A stretch of DNA of 64,000 nucleotides from Pomphorhynchus laevis (lineage: Eukaryota > Acanthocephala > Palaeacanthocephala > Echinorhynchida > Pomphorhynchidae): assembly GCA_012934845.2 (NCBI GenBank), contig WNNJ02002441.1, positions 1-64,000 on the forward strand, given 5' to 3'. A program made the translations under genes and the position numbers. The notes beneath the pieces were generated by a model that worked only from the letters and a program-made list of their open reading frames with translations, did not search any database and was not told the DNA's origin. This document shows positions 8,536 through 19,722 of the stretch, piece by piece (position 1 is the first letter of the stretch; every line of letters begins with the position of its first letter).

Positions 8536-9190
8536 TGACCTGCTGTGGCAAAATCAATCAATCAAAAAAAACAGACAGCAGGACACAACCAACCGTTGTA
8601 ACGCCTTTCCAGACGACTTAGTGACTACCAATCAAAAACATCTACTGTCACTAGGACCCTCGTTTAATCCATCTTCACGACCGTCAATGCGAGGGAAAAG
8701 AGAATTACAACTATATGTCGGTCGTATACTGTATCAGATGAGATGGATAAATTAGATGAATAGCACTGAGAACCAGACGCGCGGAACGATACTTCTTTCA
8801 ACAAATCGAAAACTTCTCTACAGTCATGAACTTTGACTTCCTCAAAGGTTTCAAATTTCCGGGAAAATGAGTGCACAACAAGAACGGCGATTTGCGAGTT
8901 TTGCCGATGGACTTTATAGGCTACACGATAGAGAAATGGCAAAACCATGGCGTAGTAACCTCTCAGCTGGAGAACGCAACTCTTTGAAGGAACTCAACGA
9001 AGCGGTCAATACGCGGACGATCCGTATATCAAAGTCGGACAAAGGAGGCGGATTTGTAGCAACTTCAAAAATCTAATTCAAGAAGTAAAATGAACTAATA
9101 GGTCTAATAAGAATAACAATGAAAAATGCATACATGATATGGTCGTACAAGAGGTATATAATGAAATTGACATGGAAATGGATATACATG
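8495..9190 (+). pseudogene. PLE-2 reverse transcriptase, N-terminal part only
   Basis: In one reading phase, with several stops, there are RLQKKFNDLLWQNQS (8516-8560), a DDLVTTNQKHLLSLGPSFNP segment (about 8610-8670), and LSAGERNSLKELNEAVNTR plus IRISKSDKGGGFVA (8962-9060). These match the N-terminal NLS-box, LGxxF box and ADKG box that precede the palm in Penelope-like RTs. About 9135-9190 an EVYNEIDMEMD segment follows. No palm, YxDD or GIY-YIG nuclease was found downstream, so the element is truncated. The start overlaps the end of ORF1. Family assignment is from motif order. Confidence 0.6.
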
Positions 9191-9689
9191 GCTTCTGATG
9201 TCATTAATTATTTGGGCTCATGTGATTCATTGTTAGTGATTGTGATCTAATATACACATTTATCGCTGATTTTCGTTGTTAACTATTGAATGCATCATCT
9301 TACACGTTAATAAATGTTAAATGTCTTTAATGTTTAATAAACATTGATCGAGCAACGTCGAAGGATCAAACAATTCTGACAAGTATGATTTTTTTTAGCA
9401 AAAAGGGGGTAGGTGAAGATAAAAATTCATATTTTCAAGCTAAAATATAAATGTTTCCAAACAATACGGACAGTCTGCATGAAATAAACAGTCCACAAGC
9501 AAGAAAAACAAAGGTGTTTAACAATTTAATAATACATTGGATAAGGATCAGTGCGGTTTTTATGAGACAACATTTAAAAATAATAAACTTATTCCGGTCA
9601 GGAAGATGAGTTATCTGTTTGAAATTACTATAAAGAACTTGAAGTTGGATGAACATATAAATTCATGCTATGTATCAAAATAGAACGGA
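9191..9689. other. AT-rich stretch without a supported gene
   Basis: Short frames on both strands only; a plus-strand piece (about 9545-9665) reads without stops but has no known motif. It may be residue of PLE-2 or of the following RT element. Confidence 0.3.
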
Positions 9690-10681
9690 TTGGATATGGG
9701 CCAATGTGGACTTGTCAAATGCGTTTAACACTGTCGACCAGACAGCAATGTTGGACAGGGTTTTGACTATGATGCTGGAGGTGCTTCCATTAATAAATTG
9801 GTGCTAACAAAGACCGTCCAAACTCCAATTTGTTGGACTGGATCCTTTAATATCGGACCAGGGTGTGCAACAAGATGACCCACTGGGTCCATTTCATTCC
9901 GCCCTCACCATTCAAGATGTAATAAAGAAATTGAGTGCTGACCAGGGTATTGAGATGAATTCGTGGTACCTCGACTATGGCATAGTGGGTGGATCTCCTG
10001 CAGCAATTGTCGAAGCCCTTAAGAGGTTACAATTCACCTTTCATAATTTGAACTTGCGGATGAATTTGGCAAAGACTGAGCTAATAGGTGATCCATCAGC
10101 TGTTCACTGTTGCCTCGCAGCTTGTGATGATCGCTATTTACGTCCGTCGGATATATACGGTTTGCACACACTGACTTGTTAATTCGGAGGGCATCGAGGT
10201 CTACGTCACGATGGTATTCGAGACGTAGTTTTTCATGCAGCACAGTGTGGTCGCATAAACGTAGCGATGGAGCCACTACGATTAATGCCCGATTTACAAG
10301 AAAGATCCGCTGATATACTTATTTATGGAGATCCTCCCAAAGCTATCGATTTCGCTGTCACATCTGCAACAAAGTGTTTTTATCGAAGGGTCATCGACTA
10401 CTTAGGGTTTTGCCACGTATTCATATGCGATCAATGTGAAAGGTTGTAAATATCGAGCCCGTATGGAGGCGCATGGATACGTGTTTACTGCGCTGGTTAT
10501 AGAGACCTTTGGCGAGTGGAATGATGATGGCGTGCAATTGATTAAGAGCATTGCTGGAAACGTCAGTAAAGTTCTCGGAATTCCGTACAGTAAATCAGTT
10601 TCCAGCATGTTTCAACGCACCTCTGTGTCGCTTATGCGAGGTAATGCTCGTGTCTTATGGGACTCTCTGGGGTTTTCTTAA
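9690..10681 (+). pseudogene. RT-1: decayed non-LTR reverse transcriptase with YLDD changed to YLDY
   Basis: A first piece (about 9706-9805) reads VDLSNAFNTVDQTAMLDRV, the RT motif A. After frame breaks, 9865-10182 carries QQDDPLGPF (motif B, normally QQGDPLGP), NSWYLDYGIVGGSP (motif C, normally YLDDG) and NLRMNLAKTELIG. Codon 9976-9978 is TAT where the second catalytic Asp is expected. Frame 10267-10449 gives RSADILIYGDPPKAIDFAVTS and 10436-10681 gives KYRARMEAHGYVFTALVIE and a RGNARVLWDSL end; both belong to the C-terminal region of the same RT family. At least three frameshifts are needed to join the pieces. The clade is uncertain; it is distinct from the NL family and the PLEs. Confidence 0.7.
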
Positions 10682-11457
10682 CTGAATAGAGACTGAAGTA
10701 ATCCACCGGAAATCCACCGCTCGAGAGGATATCTAACAAACATAGGAATCGCAGCCAATCAATACAAGAGACTGATGACACAGACTTCGCTACTTTAAAC
10801 TTGTATGGGCTCAATGAAATGATGATTCTGACGGTAAAGGATTCTGAAGACATAAAGATGGATCTTAAAAGGTTGTACAACATTATACACACCCTGAAAA
10901 TTAGAACATGTGACGCGGGAATCCACACTTTCCACTCAGTTCGAGTGGAAAGTGTGGAAAGTTGTCTTCTCAGTTTTTGGAGGAATTGAACCGGCGGCGG
11001 ACATCTTGCTAAAATATTTTGCCAGAAAACCGAAGACATATCAAAATGGTTACACCGATATAATTGCAAATTTGCGTTGCCATGTATCGTTTCTAATGGC
11101 TAAGATGGGTCACTTTACTATACGCGCAAGTCGATTACCTTCAATTGATAATAATCAATTTGGAGATGTCAAGAAAAGTTAAAAATTATTTTTTGTGAAT
11201 ATTTATACATTGACTCAACAACAAAATTATTTCGGACAATAATAGACAATACTTTTAGCTAACATGTTGCCCGGTATCGGATGTTTTACGGTTGATATGT
11301 GTATATGTTATATTTTATTATTATTTATTCACTCATCATTTCGGATGTTATTTCGTTTAAACATTATTTTGGAAAAATATGATAAACGATCATAAATTGA
11401 TGAGTGGATATGAAAATTTGAATTTACCATAAAAATACAAGCGGTAACGGTCCAGAG
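10682..11457. other. Spacer between RT-1 and the Gag remnant
   Basis: Contains plus-strand frames at 10801-10989 and 10910-11182 without recognisable motifs, and a striking 15-bp palindrome. The stretch 11190-11450 is AT-rich and non-coding. Possibly 3' or leader sequence of neighbouring elements. Confidence 0.35.
10923..10957. repeat. 15-bp perfect inverted repeat
   Basis: CCACACTTTCCACTC (10923-10937) pairs perfectly with GAGTGGAAAGTGTGG (10943-10957) around the 5-base loop AGTTC. It is unchanged in copy 2 at 35517-35551. Function unknown; too short for a typical microRNA precursor. Confidence 0.9.
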
Positions 11458-12110
11458 ATGGTTGCTTCTCTAGTTATGATTGAGAAGGCGTTCAACGCTT
11501 ACGAAGCATTTTTCGACGATGTTAAGACTGATATTAACAGATTACTCTATGGGGAGTTACAATCATTCTTTGATAGAAAAGTTTGAGTCGCACAAAGAAA
11601 ATGTAGCGATTGAATGGAACGGGATATTGACTATGGCAGAATTTATGGCAAATATGGCTAAGCTCACCAATCAAATGGTTAAGAATGATAAATCGTTGAA
11701 GTACTATGCGTACGTTAACGGGTTTCCTGGCATGGTTCAAATATCCATAATGCCGAATCCAGAGTTTGATTCCCTTACGATTGAAGAGCTTATTGCCACT
11801 GCTTACACTCTTGTTCAATTGGTGAATGCTTGTTGTGTATCACAACAAGCAGATGAAAACTACCATGCTACTGAATCAGAATCGGAAAAGGCATTGCGGC
11901 AGCCATACCAAAGCGAAAAAATCAACGCTTGTGAACTCATTAAATTAAAAGAATAATATTATATGCTATCAATGCGGAAATAGGGGACATATTAGCCAAT
12001 ACTGCCAAGAGCGGTCATAAAACGATAATTCCAAGCTAATATACAATCAGTGCAAACAGAGGGACACATTAACCGATTCTGCCAAAAGCGGTCAAAACGA
12101 TCAAAGGATG
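11458..12110 (+). pseudogene. Gypsy-like Gag with two CCHC zinc knuckles, broken
   Basis: ATG at 11458 opens MIEKAFNAYEAFFDDVKTD and runs to a TGA at 11584; another frame (11480-11956) continues with the capsid-like part (EWNGILTMAEFMANMAKL, YYAYVNGFPGMVQ, SLTIEELIATAYTLV). Beyond it, in a third frame, 11964-12005 encodes CYQCGNRGHISQYC, a perfect CX2CX4HX4C knuckle, and about 12045-12085 a second one (CKQRGHINRFC) needs a one-base shift. Two knuckles after a helical capsid are typical of LTR-retrotransposon Gag, the RNA-packaging structural protein. No protease, RT or integrase follows. Identical in copy 2 at 36052-36704. Confidence 0.65.
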
Positions 12111-12439
12111 GTTTGATTTGCAGTTGCAGAAACCGTCGGGTAATGTTTAGTTGAATACCGCCTTTTCAGGTACTCAAGTTATGCATAACGGAAAGTATTA
12201 GTAAGATACGTATGTGCCTATTCGGTTTTTAACCGATAATAAGATAATAAGATAATAATTTCGTGATATTTAACTATTAATTTTTTAGAAAAAAATTAAT
12301 AAAAAATAAAAATGTGGAGTGTATATTAAGAACCTGAAACGTTAAATTCCTCATCAATAGACAATCGTTCATAACATATAAAAATTATATCAAGTAAAAA
12401 TTTGTGAAAATACCTTATGATCAGTTCTCTTTATTTTTA
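12111..12439. other. AT-rich non-coding spacer
   Basis: No gene. A short AATAAGATAATAAGATAATAA repeat tract occurs around 12237-12257. It may include the end of the Gag element and the leader of NL-1. Confidence 0.35.
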
Positions 12440-13360
12440 CCAAAATTTATGATGCTGAGATTAAGATTTCCTTCGCCACGGCTGGGTTGGCGAATGAATA
12501 TGAATGCTTTTTGCGGAGAAATTGACCAGCCTATGCATATTTAAAGGCCATGCCGATTATAGCCTCACTAAAGATCACTAGTCTTCCCCCACTCATAAGG
12601 GAAAAAGATATCATGGCTCTAGAAACGAAATTTGGAGTTACAAACTTCCGCAATTAATGGGGAGGAGCGGCTCTCCCTTCCCTATCGGTTTTGTTAATAT
12701 TTCGTTGGATAATGCAAAGGTTTTATCCAAGTCGAGATGTAATCAGTTTCTTGGATTCAATTTAATCTTCAAACACTTAAGCTCAGAAGATCGAATATAC
12801 ACCCACTGCAACAGGTGTCACAAATGCGAGCACTGGAACTCTGGATGTCAGTCCCAAAGGTTTTGTGGTGTCTGTGGAGGGAATGATTGTACCCAGGCCG
12901 GGGAAAATGTGGATCTTCCCCCAAATGCTCCAACTGCGGGGGGCACATACGGCCTGGGCCAGGAAGTGCCCTGCCTTCAAGGCCTATGCCAGTCGCCACC
13001 TGCCACAGAAACCGTATCCTTCATCTGGCGTGAGTGCTGTGAAAATGTCAGACAGTAGAATGTCCGACCGAGAAATTTTTCAACTACTACAATCTACAAA
13101 GCAGTATTTGCTAAAAGAGATACAAACTCTAATCTTTAGTCAACTTTATTTTTTGTTTTCTTCACTCAGACTGCAACAATGCCGGTGCCTGAATCAAAGA
13201 AGAGGGGCATCAGCCCACTCCGTGCACCTAGTAAAAATCGTCAAAATGATAAAGGGAAAGATGGCAGTGGAAGAAAAGGGAAATGAGGATACTGGACGCG
13301 GGCAAGTGTCTTCCTTAGTTAGGCTAGTAGCGGGAAGGGTGACCTTTCCGCACTAACTCT
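12440..13360 (+). pseudogene. NL-1 ORF1 (Gag-like zinc-knuckle protein), frameshifted
   Basis: The first frame (about 12440-12510, ISFATAGLANEYECFLRR) matches the start of NL-4 ORF1. Frame 12657-13058 carries the knuckle CNRCHKCEHWNSGC (CX2CX4HX4C) and CGVCGGNDC; frame 12865-13356 supplies AHTAWARKCPAFKAY, the last knuckle of Jockey/I-type Gag proteins. At least two frame changes are needed to connect them. In the intact element this protein binds the element's RNA. Identical in copy 2. Confidence 0.7.
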
Positions 13361-13398
13361 GTCTAGAATAAGCAATCCCGTACAACTCGTCCATTACA

Positions 13399-14024
13399 AT
13401 GCAGAGTACTCGTGAACTTCTTTCACTGAATATCCTTCAGTGGAATTCGGGAGTTGCTTCTGTCCCTAGACTACTATCTGGTAGAGATGCAGATGTTAAA
13501 GTATTTCAGGAGACGCGGCCTATCCATCTCCCCAGGATATTACTCGATTCATCCCTAAGCACATTCGTTCCTGCTATACTCCGTACATAACCCCGCCTCA
13601 CTCCTCTTCATAAATGCTCTTTAAGATCCTTTCTTCTACTCAACTATTCTAATCCAGCCCTGTTTTATTTAGTTATACCACTCTTTAAGAACGATAAACG
13701 TCTCAGTCTAATCAATGTCTACATCCGTGCAGGTGAGATTCACAAAAACCGTGACCTCCTGGATAGGTTATAGATAGCGGTTATGACATGATAATTGGTG
13801 ACTTCAACGACATAACTGGTCGTTGGATTAATGCATCACTCCACAGAGCCAGGAACGATTATCTTATTCAATAAACCACTGTCCATACCTTTCATTGGAC
13901 ATCAACAAATTCAGTCCTCGACATATTACTGCTCCACGAGAGGTGATTGTTGAAACCTTACTGTACGAAGCAGTCGCGACAAAATCTGTCAACCTCTCAT
14001 GACTTGATTCGTTGACGGATAGGA
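13399..14024 (+). pseudogene. NL-1 apurinic-type endonuclease, truncated and broken
   Basis: Opens with SLNILQWNSGVASVPRLLSG and VFQETRP (normally VLQETRS), the Asn and Glu boxes of the endonuclease. The frame stops at 13588-13590. Later pieces (KNDKRLSLINVYIRAGEIHK, about 13685-13755; a GDFND-like box near 13797-13812) are in other frames. The catalytic His region and everything after it are replaced by satellite. Confidence 0.7.
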
Positions 14025-14441
14025 GACAACAGCTTTCGACATATTGACATATTCCATTGAAATCCATGACAATTTTTATCATGCATAATTGATGCAATCT
14101 TAATGATACACATGCCAAATTCTTTTATAGGATAAAAATGACACAATGCCGCATAATCAAAACGCCTAACAAAAATAGAAATGATCTAATAAGCAACTTT
14201 TCAGTTTACTATAATTTCGCTGTTAAAATATAGCAATTTATAGAAAATGCTGTTTTTCAAAAGTAAGCTGAAATCCAAAAGGTAATCTAGATGGCTTTTA
14301 CTACTGATTAGTGCCTCCGGTCATCATTGACGTTTAGACGTGACGAATAGTATGCTGATCGTTGACTGTAGACCGTTTTTTAACAACAGCAGGTTTCAAC
14401 ATTTTGCCCTCTTCCAATTAAATGCTGACTCTTGTTATCAT

Positions 14442-14745
14442 TAGTTAGGCTAGCTACCTCGCTATCTTTATCTCGCTATCTGTTCTACTCACCTACGTTC
14501 CTGTGATTCTCTTCTGCTACACGTACCTATTCACTCAACCAACTTCGGCCGTCGATCCCTACATATCGCCGCTACTCTCCTTTGAAATTCCTTACCTAAT
14601 CATCTGCGATCATCATCCTCACTCCGATTTTTCAAAAAGCAGCTAAAATCGATAGTACTAAACTATGAACTTTTTTTATCTGTTTCGCTTTTGTGGGCTT
14701 GTAAGCACACAGTCTGTGTGCATTTGCCACATTAAAACTTTCAAC
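14442..14745 (+). pseudogene. 3'-end fragment of another non-LTR retrotransposon inside satellite
   Basis: About 304 bp interrupt a monomer and are flanked by TATCAT at 14436-14441 and 14746-14751, a 6-bp target-site duplication. The plus strand encodes FGRRSLHIAATLL, stop, NSLPNHLRSS and RFFKKQLK (about 14545-14650), the conserved C-terminus of many RTs (RSF..AAxxLWNSLP....FKxxLK). The Trp codon of LWNSLP is TGA. Only the last part of the RT and a short tail are present, as expected of a 5'-truncated insertion. A different family from NL. Repeated at 39036-39338. Confidence 0.7.
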
Positions 14746-17700
14746 TATCATGCTTGGTTAATGCAATTTCAATGATACAAACGATAATCTTTTAAATAAT
14801 TTAACGAATGACACTATGGCGAACAAATGAATTCACTGATATAAATAGAGATTGTATGATAAGCAAATATTTAGTTTACGAGAATTCAGCAGTTCCAATT
14901 AAGCTTTTTAGAGAACATACCATTTTTACATAGTTAAGAGGGCGACTGAAAAGTCATCGAAATTGCTCATACTACAGATAAGTGCTTGTGTTCATCTTAA
15001 ACTTTTAAAAGTGACCAATAGTATGTTAATCGTTAGTGTTGACCAGTTATTAACGGACAGCAGCTTTTAACATATTGACGTATTCCATTGAAATCCATGA
15101 CAATTTTTATCATGCATAATTGATGCGATCTTAATGATACACATGCCAAATTCTTTTATAGGAAAAAATGAAAAAATACTGCATCATTAAAACGCCTAAC
15201 AAAAATAGAGATGGTCTAATAAGCAACTATATAGTTTACCATAATTTTGCCGTTAAAATAGAGCAATTTATAGAAAATGCTATTTTTCAAAGGTCAATTA
15301 GACCGCCAAAACGACATCGAGATAGCTCATACTACAGATTAGTGCTTCTGGTCATCATTGACGTTTTGACGAGACAAATAGCATGCTGATCGTTGACTGT
15401 AAACCGTTAAAAAAACAGCAGCTTTCAACATTTTGCACTATTCTAATGAAATGCTGACTCGTGTTATCATGCTTGTTTCATGCAATCTCAATGATAAATA
15501 CGATAATCTTTTAAATAATTTAACGAATGACACTATGACGCAACAAATGAATTCACTGATATAAATAGAGATGATCTGATAAGCAAATATTCGTTTACGA
15601 GAATTCAGCAGTTTCAATTAAGCTTTTTTTAGAGAACATACTATTTTTACAAAGTCTAGCAGGCAGCCGAAACGTCATAAAGATGCTTATATTACAGATA
15701 AATGCTTGTGTTCATTTTTAACGTTAAAAAGTTACCAATAGTTTGCTAATCGTTAGTGTTGACCAGTTATTAACCGACAGCAGCTTTTGACATATTGACG
15801 TATTCTATTGAAATCCATGACAATTTTTATCATGCATAATTGATGCAATCTTAATGAAACACATGCCAAATGATTTTATAGGATAAAAATGACACAATGC
15901 CGCATCATCAAAACGCCTAACGAAAATAGAGATGGTCTAATAAGCAACTTTTAAGTTTACTATAGTTTTGCTGTTAAAATAGAGCAATTTATAGAAAATG
16001 CTATTTTTCAAAAGTAAATTATACCGCCAAAACTTCATCGAGATGGGTCATACTACAGATTAGTGCTTCTGGTCATCATTGACGTTTTGACATGACGAAG
16101 AGTATGCTGATCTTTGACTGTAGACCTTTTTTACTAACAGCAGCTTTTAACATTTTGCCATATTTCAATAAAATGATGACTCTTGTTATCATGCTTGTTA
16201 AATGCAATCTCAATATTACGTACGTTAATCTTTCAAAAAACTTAACGAATGACACCAAAATGCTACAAATGAATAGACTGATATGAATAGAGATGGTCTG
16301 ATAAGCATGTTTTTAGTTTACGAGAATTCAGCAGTTCTAATAAAGCTTTTTACAAAGTCAAGCAGGCAGCCAAAACGTAATGAAAATGTATCATACTACA
16401 TATGATTGCTTGTGTTTATCTTTAACTTTAAGAAATGACCAATAGTATGCTAATCGTTAGTGCTATCAGTTATTATCCGACAGCAGCTTTTGACATATTG
16501 CTATTCTCCAATGAAATCCATGAGCATTGTAGCCATGCATGTTTGACACGATCTTAATAATACAAATGCCAAATCCTTTCAAACAACAATAAAATGACAC
16601 AATAGCGCATCATTTAAACTCATGATATAAAAATATGGCTAATAAGCAAGTTTTTAGTTTACTATAACTTTGCCGATAAAATTAATCAATTTATAGAATT
16701 TGCTATTTTTCAAAAGTCAAGCAGACCGCCAAAACGTCATCGAGATGATTCATACTACTGATTAGTGCTTTTTGGTCATCATTAACGTTTAGACGTGACG
16801 AATATTATGCTGATCTTTCACTGTAAACGTTTTTTACCTACAGCAGCTTTTAACATTTTGCTCTATTTAAATAAAATGCAGACTCTTGTTATAATGCTTG
16901 TTTAATGCAATCACAATTATACACACTATAATCTTTTAAATAATTTAACGAAAGACACTATGGCGAACAAATGAATTCATTGATATAAATAAAGATTGTC
17001 TGATAAGCAAATGTGTAGTTTACGAAAATTGAGCAGTTCTACTTATGCTTTTTATAAAACATGCTATTTTTCAAAATTCAAGCAGAAGTCAAAACGTCAT
17101 CGAGATAGCTCATACTACAGATTAGTGCTTACGGTCATCATTGACGTTTTAACGAGATAAATAGTATGCTGATCGTTGACTGTAAACCATTTTTTAACAA
17201 ACAGCGGCTTTCAACATTTTGCCTTATTCCAATAAAATGCTGACTCTTGTTATCATGCTTGTTTAATGCAATCTCAATGATACATACGATAATCTCTAAA
17301 AATTTAAAAAATGACACTATGACGCGACAAATGAATTCATTGATATAAATAGAGATTGTCTGATAAGCAAATTTAAAGTTTACGAGAATTCAGCAGTTCC
17401 AATTAAGCTATTTATAGACCATACTATTTTTACAAAGTCAAGCAGGCAGCCGAAACGTCATCAAGATACTCATACTTCAGATAAGTGCATGTGTTATCTT
17501 TAACGTTTAGAAGTGACTGATAGTATGCTAATCGTTAGTGTTGACCAGTTATTAACCGACAGCAGCTTTCAACATATAGACGAATTCCATTGAAATCTAT
17601 GACAATTTCTATCATGCATAGTTGATGCAATCTTAATGATACACATGCCAAATTCTTTTATAGGATAATAAATGACATAATCCCGCATAATTTTAACGCC

Positions 17701-18000
17701 TGATAAAAATAGAGATGGTCTAATAAGCAAGTTTTAAGTTTATTATAATTTTGTCGCTAATATTAATCAAATTATAGAAAATGATATTTTTCAAAAGTCA
17801 AGCAGAGAGCCAAAAAGTCATGGTGGCTCATACTACAGTTAGCGCTTCTGGTCATCATTGAAGTTTAAACGTGACAAATAGTATGCTGATCGTTGACTGT
17901 AAACCTTTTTATCAAACATCAGCTTTAAACATTGTACCCTATTCAAATAAAATGCTTACTCTTGTTATCATGCTTGTTTCATGCAATCTCAATGATACAT

Positions 18001-18060
18001 ACGATAATCTTTTTATATGATTAACAACAAATCCACCATTTACAACCTACATCTGATTAG
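18001..18060. repeat. Orphan left edge of the HOR-borne coding fragment
   Basis: Nearly identical to 19621-19680, the satellite/insert junction and the first bases of the captured fragment, but at 18060 (after GATTAG) it jumps back to satellite (CTACTACATATGAG). This is a deletion derivative of the same insert. Also at 42602-42672 in copy 2. Confidence 0.75.
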
Positions 18061-19722
18061 CTACTACATATGAGTGCGTGTGTTCATCTTTGACGTCAAG
18101 AGTTGACCAATAGTATGATAATTGTTAGTGTTGACCAGTTATCAAACGACAGCATCTTAAAACATATTGCTGTTTAATATTTTATTATCCTTCTATTAAA
18201 GGATAATAAAACGACACAATGACGCATCATAAAAACTCCTGATAAAAACAGAGATGGTCTAATAGGCCAGTTTTAAGTCTAATATAATTTGCCGCTAAAA
18301 TTAATCAACTAATAGAAAATGATATTTTTCAAAATTCAAGCAGACAGCCAAAACGTCATAAAGATGACACCTACTACTGATTAGAGCTTCGGGTCATCGT
18401 TGACGTTTATACGTGACAATAGTATGCTGATCGTTAACAGTGAATTTTTTAACCTACAGCAGCTTTCAACATTTTGCCTTATTCCAATAAAATGCTGACT
18501 CTTGTTATCATGCTTGTTTAATGCAATCTCAATGATACATACGGTAATCTTTTAAATAATTTAACGAATGACACTATGGCGATCAATTGAATTCACTGAT
18601 ATAAATAGAGCTTGTCTGATAAGCAAATTTTTAGTTGACGAGAATTCAGCAGTTTCAATTAAGCTTTATAGAGAACATACTATTTTTACAAAGTCAATCA
18701 TGTAGCCGAAAAGTCATCAAGATGATCATACTACATATTAGTGCTTGTGTTTATCTTTAACGTTTAGAAGTTACAGGTAACATGATAATCGTTTGTGTTG
18801 ACCAGTTATTTAAAGACAGCAGCTTTCAACATATTGAAGTATTCTATTGAAATCCATGAAAATTTTTATCATGCATAATTCACGCAATCTTAATGATACA
18901 CATGACAAATACTTTTATAGGATAAAAATGACACAATGCCGCATCATTCAAAAGCCTGATCTAAATAAAGATGGTTTAATAAGCAACTTTTAAGTTTACT
19001 ATAATATTGACGCGTAAATTAAGCAATTTATAAAAAATGCTATTTTTCAAAAGTCAAGCAGACCGCAAAAACGTCATCAAAATGGCTCATACCACAGATT
19101 AGTGCTTCTAGTTATAATTGAAATTTAGACGTGACAAATAGTATGCCGATCGTTGATTGTAAACCTTTTTAACAAACAGCAGCTTTTAACATTTTGATTA
19201 ATTCCAATGAAAATCTGACTCTTGTAATCATGCTTGTTTATTGCAATCTTAATGATATGTACGATAATCTTTTGAAAAATTTAACGAATGACAATATGAC
19301 GCAACAAATGAATTCACTGATAGAAATAGAGCTGATCTGACAAGCAAATTTTTAATTTATAAGAATTCAGCAGTTCGAATTAGGCTTTTTAGAGAGCATG
19401 CTATTTTTCAAAAGTCAAGCAGACAGCCATAATGTCATCAAGCTGGATCATACTACTGATCAGTGCTTCCGGTCATCATTGGCATTTAGACCTGCCGAAT
19501 AGTATGCTAATTGTTGACTGTAGATTTTTTTACCAACAGCGGCTTTCAACATTTTGCCTTATTCCAATAAAATGCAGAATCTTGTTATCATGCTTGTTTA
19601 ATGCAATCTCAATGATACATACGATAATCTTTGTATAGGATTAACAACAAATCCACCATTTACAACCTACATCTGATTAGCCAAAAAGAATCAAAGTCAA
19701 ATCTGTAAAGAATTCACATTAA

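Larger units (their letters stand above)
12440..14024 (+). mobile_element. NL-1a: 5' part of an I/Jockey-like non-LTR element, cut off by satellite
   Basis: Contains the Gag-like ORF1 and the first part of the endonuclease of the same family as NL-3 and NL-4. At about 14024, shortly after GACGGATAGGAGA, the match to NL-3 (58676) ends and satellite begins. The missing RT and 3' end show that this is a rearranged fragment, since target-primed insertions normally lose the 5' end rather than the 3' end. The same break is seen in copy 2 at 38618. Confidence 0.75.

Noticed and set aside
10632-11069. Minus-strand 145-codon frame (MQLYRCNHFDMSS...)
   Set aside because: It spans the end of RT-1 and the palindrome, has no motif, and overlaps a clearly supported RT C-terminus on the plus strand.
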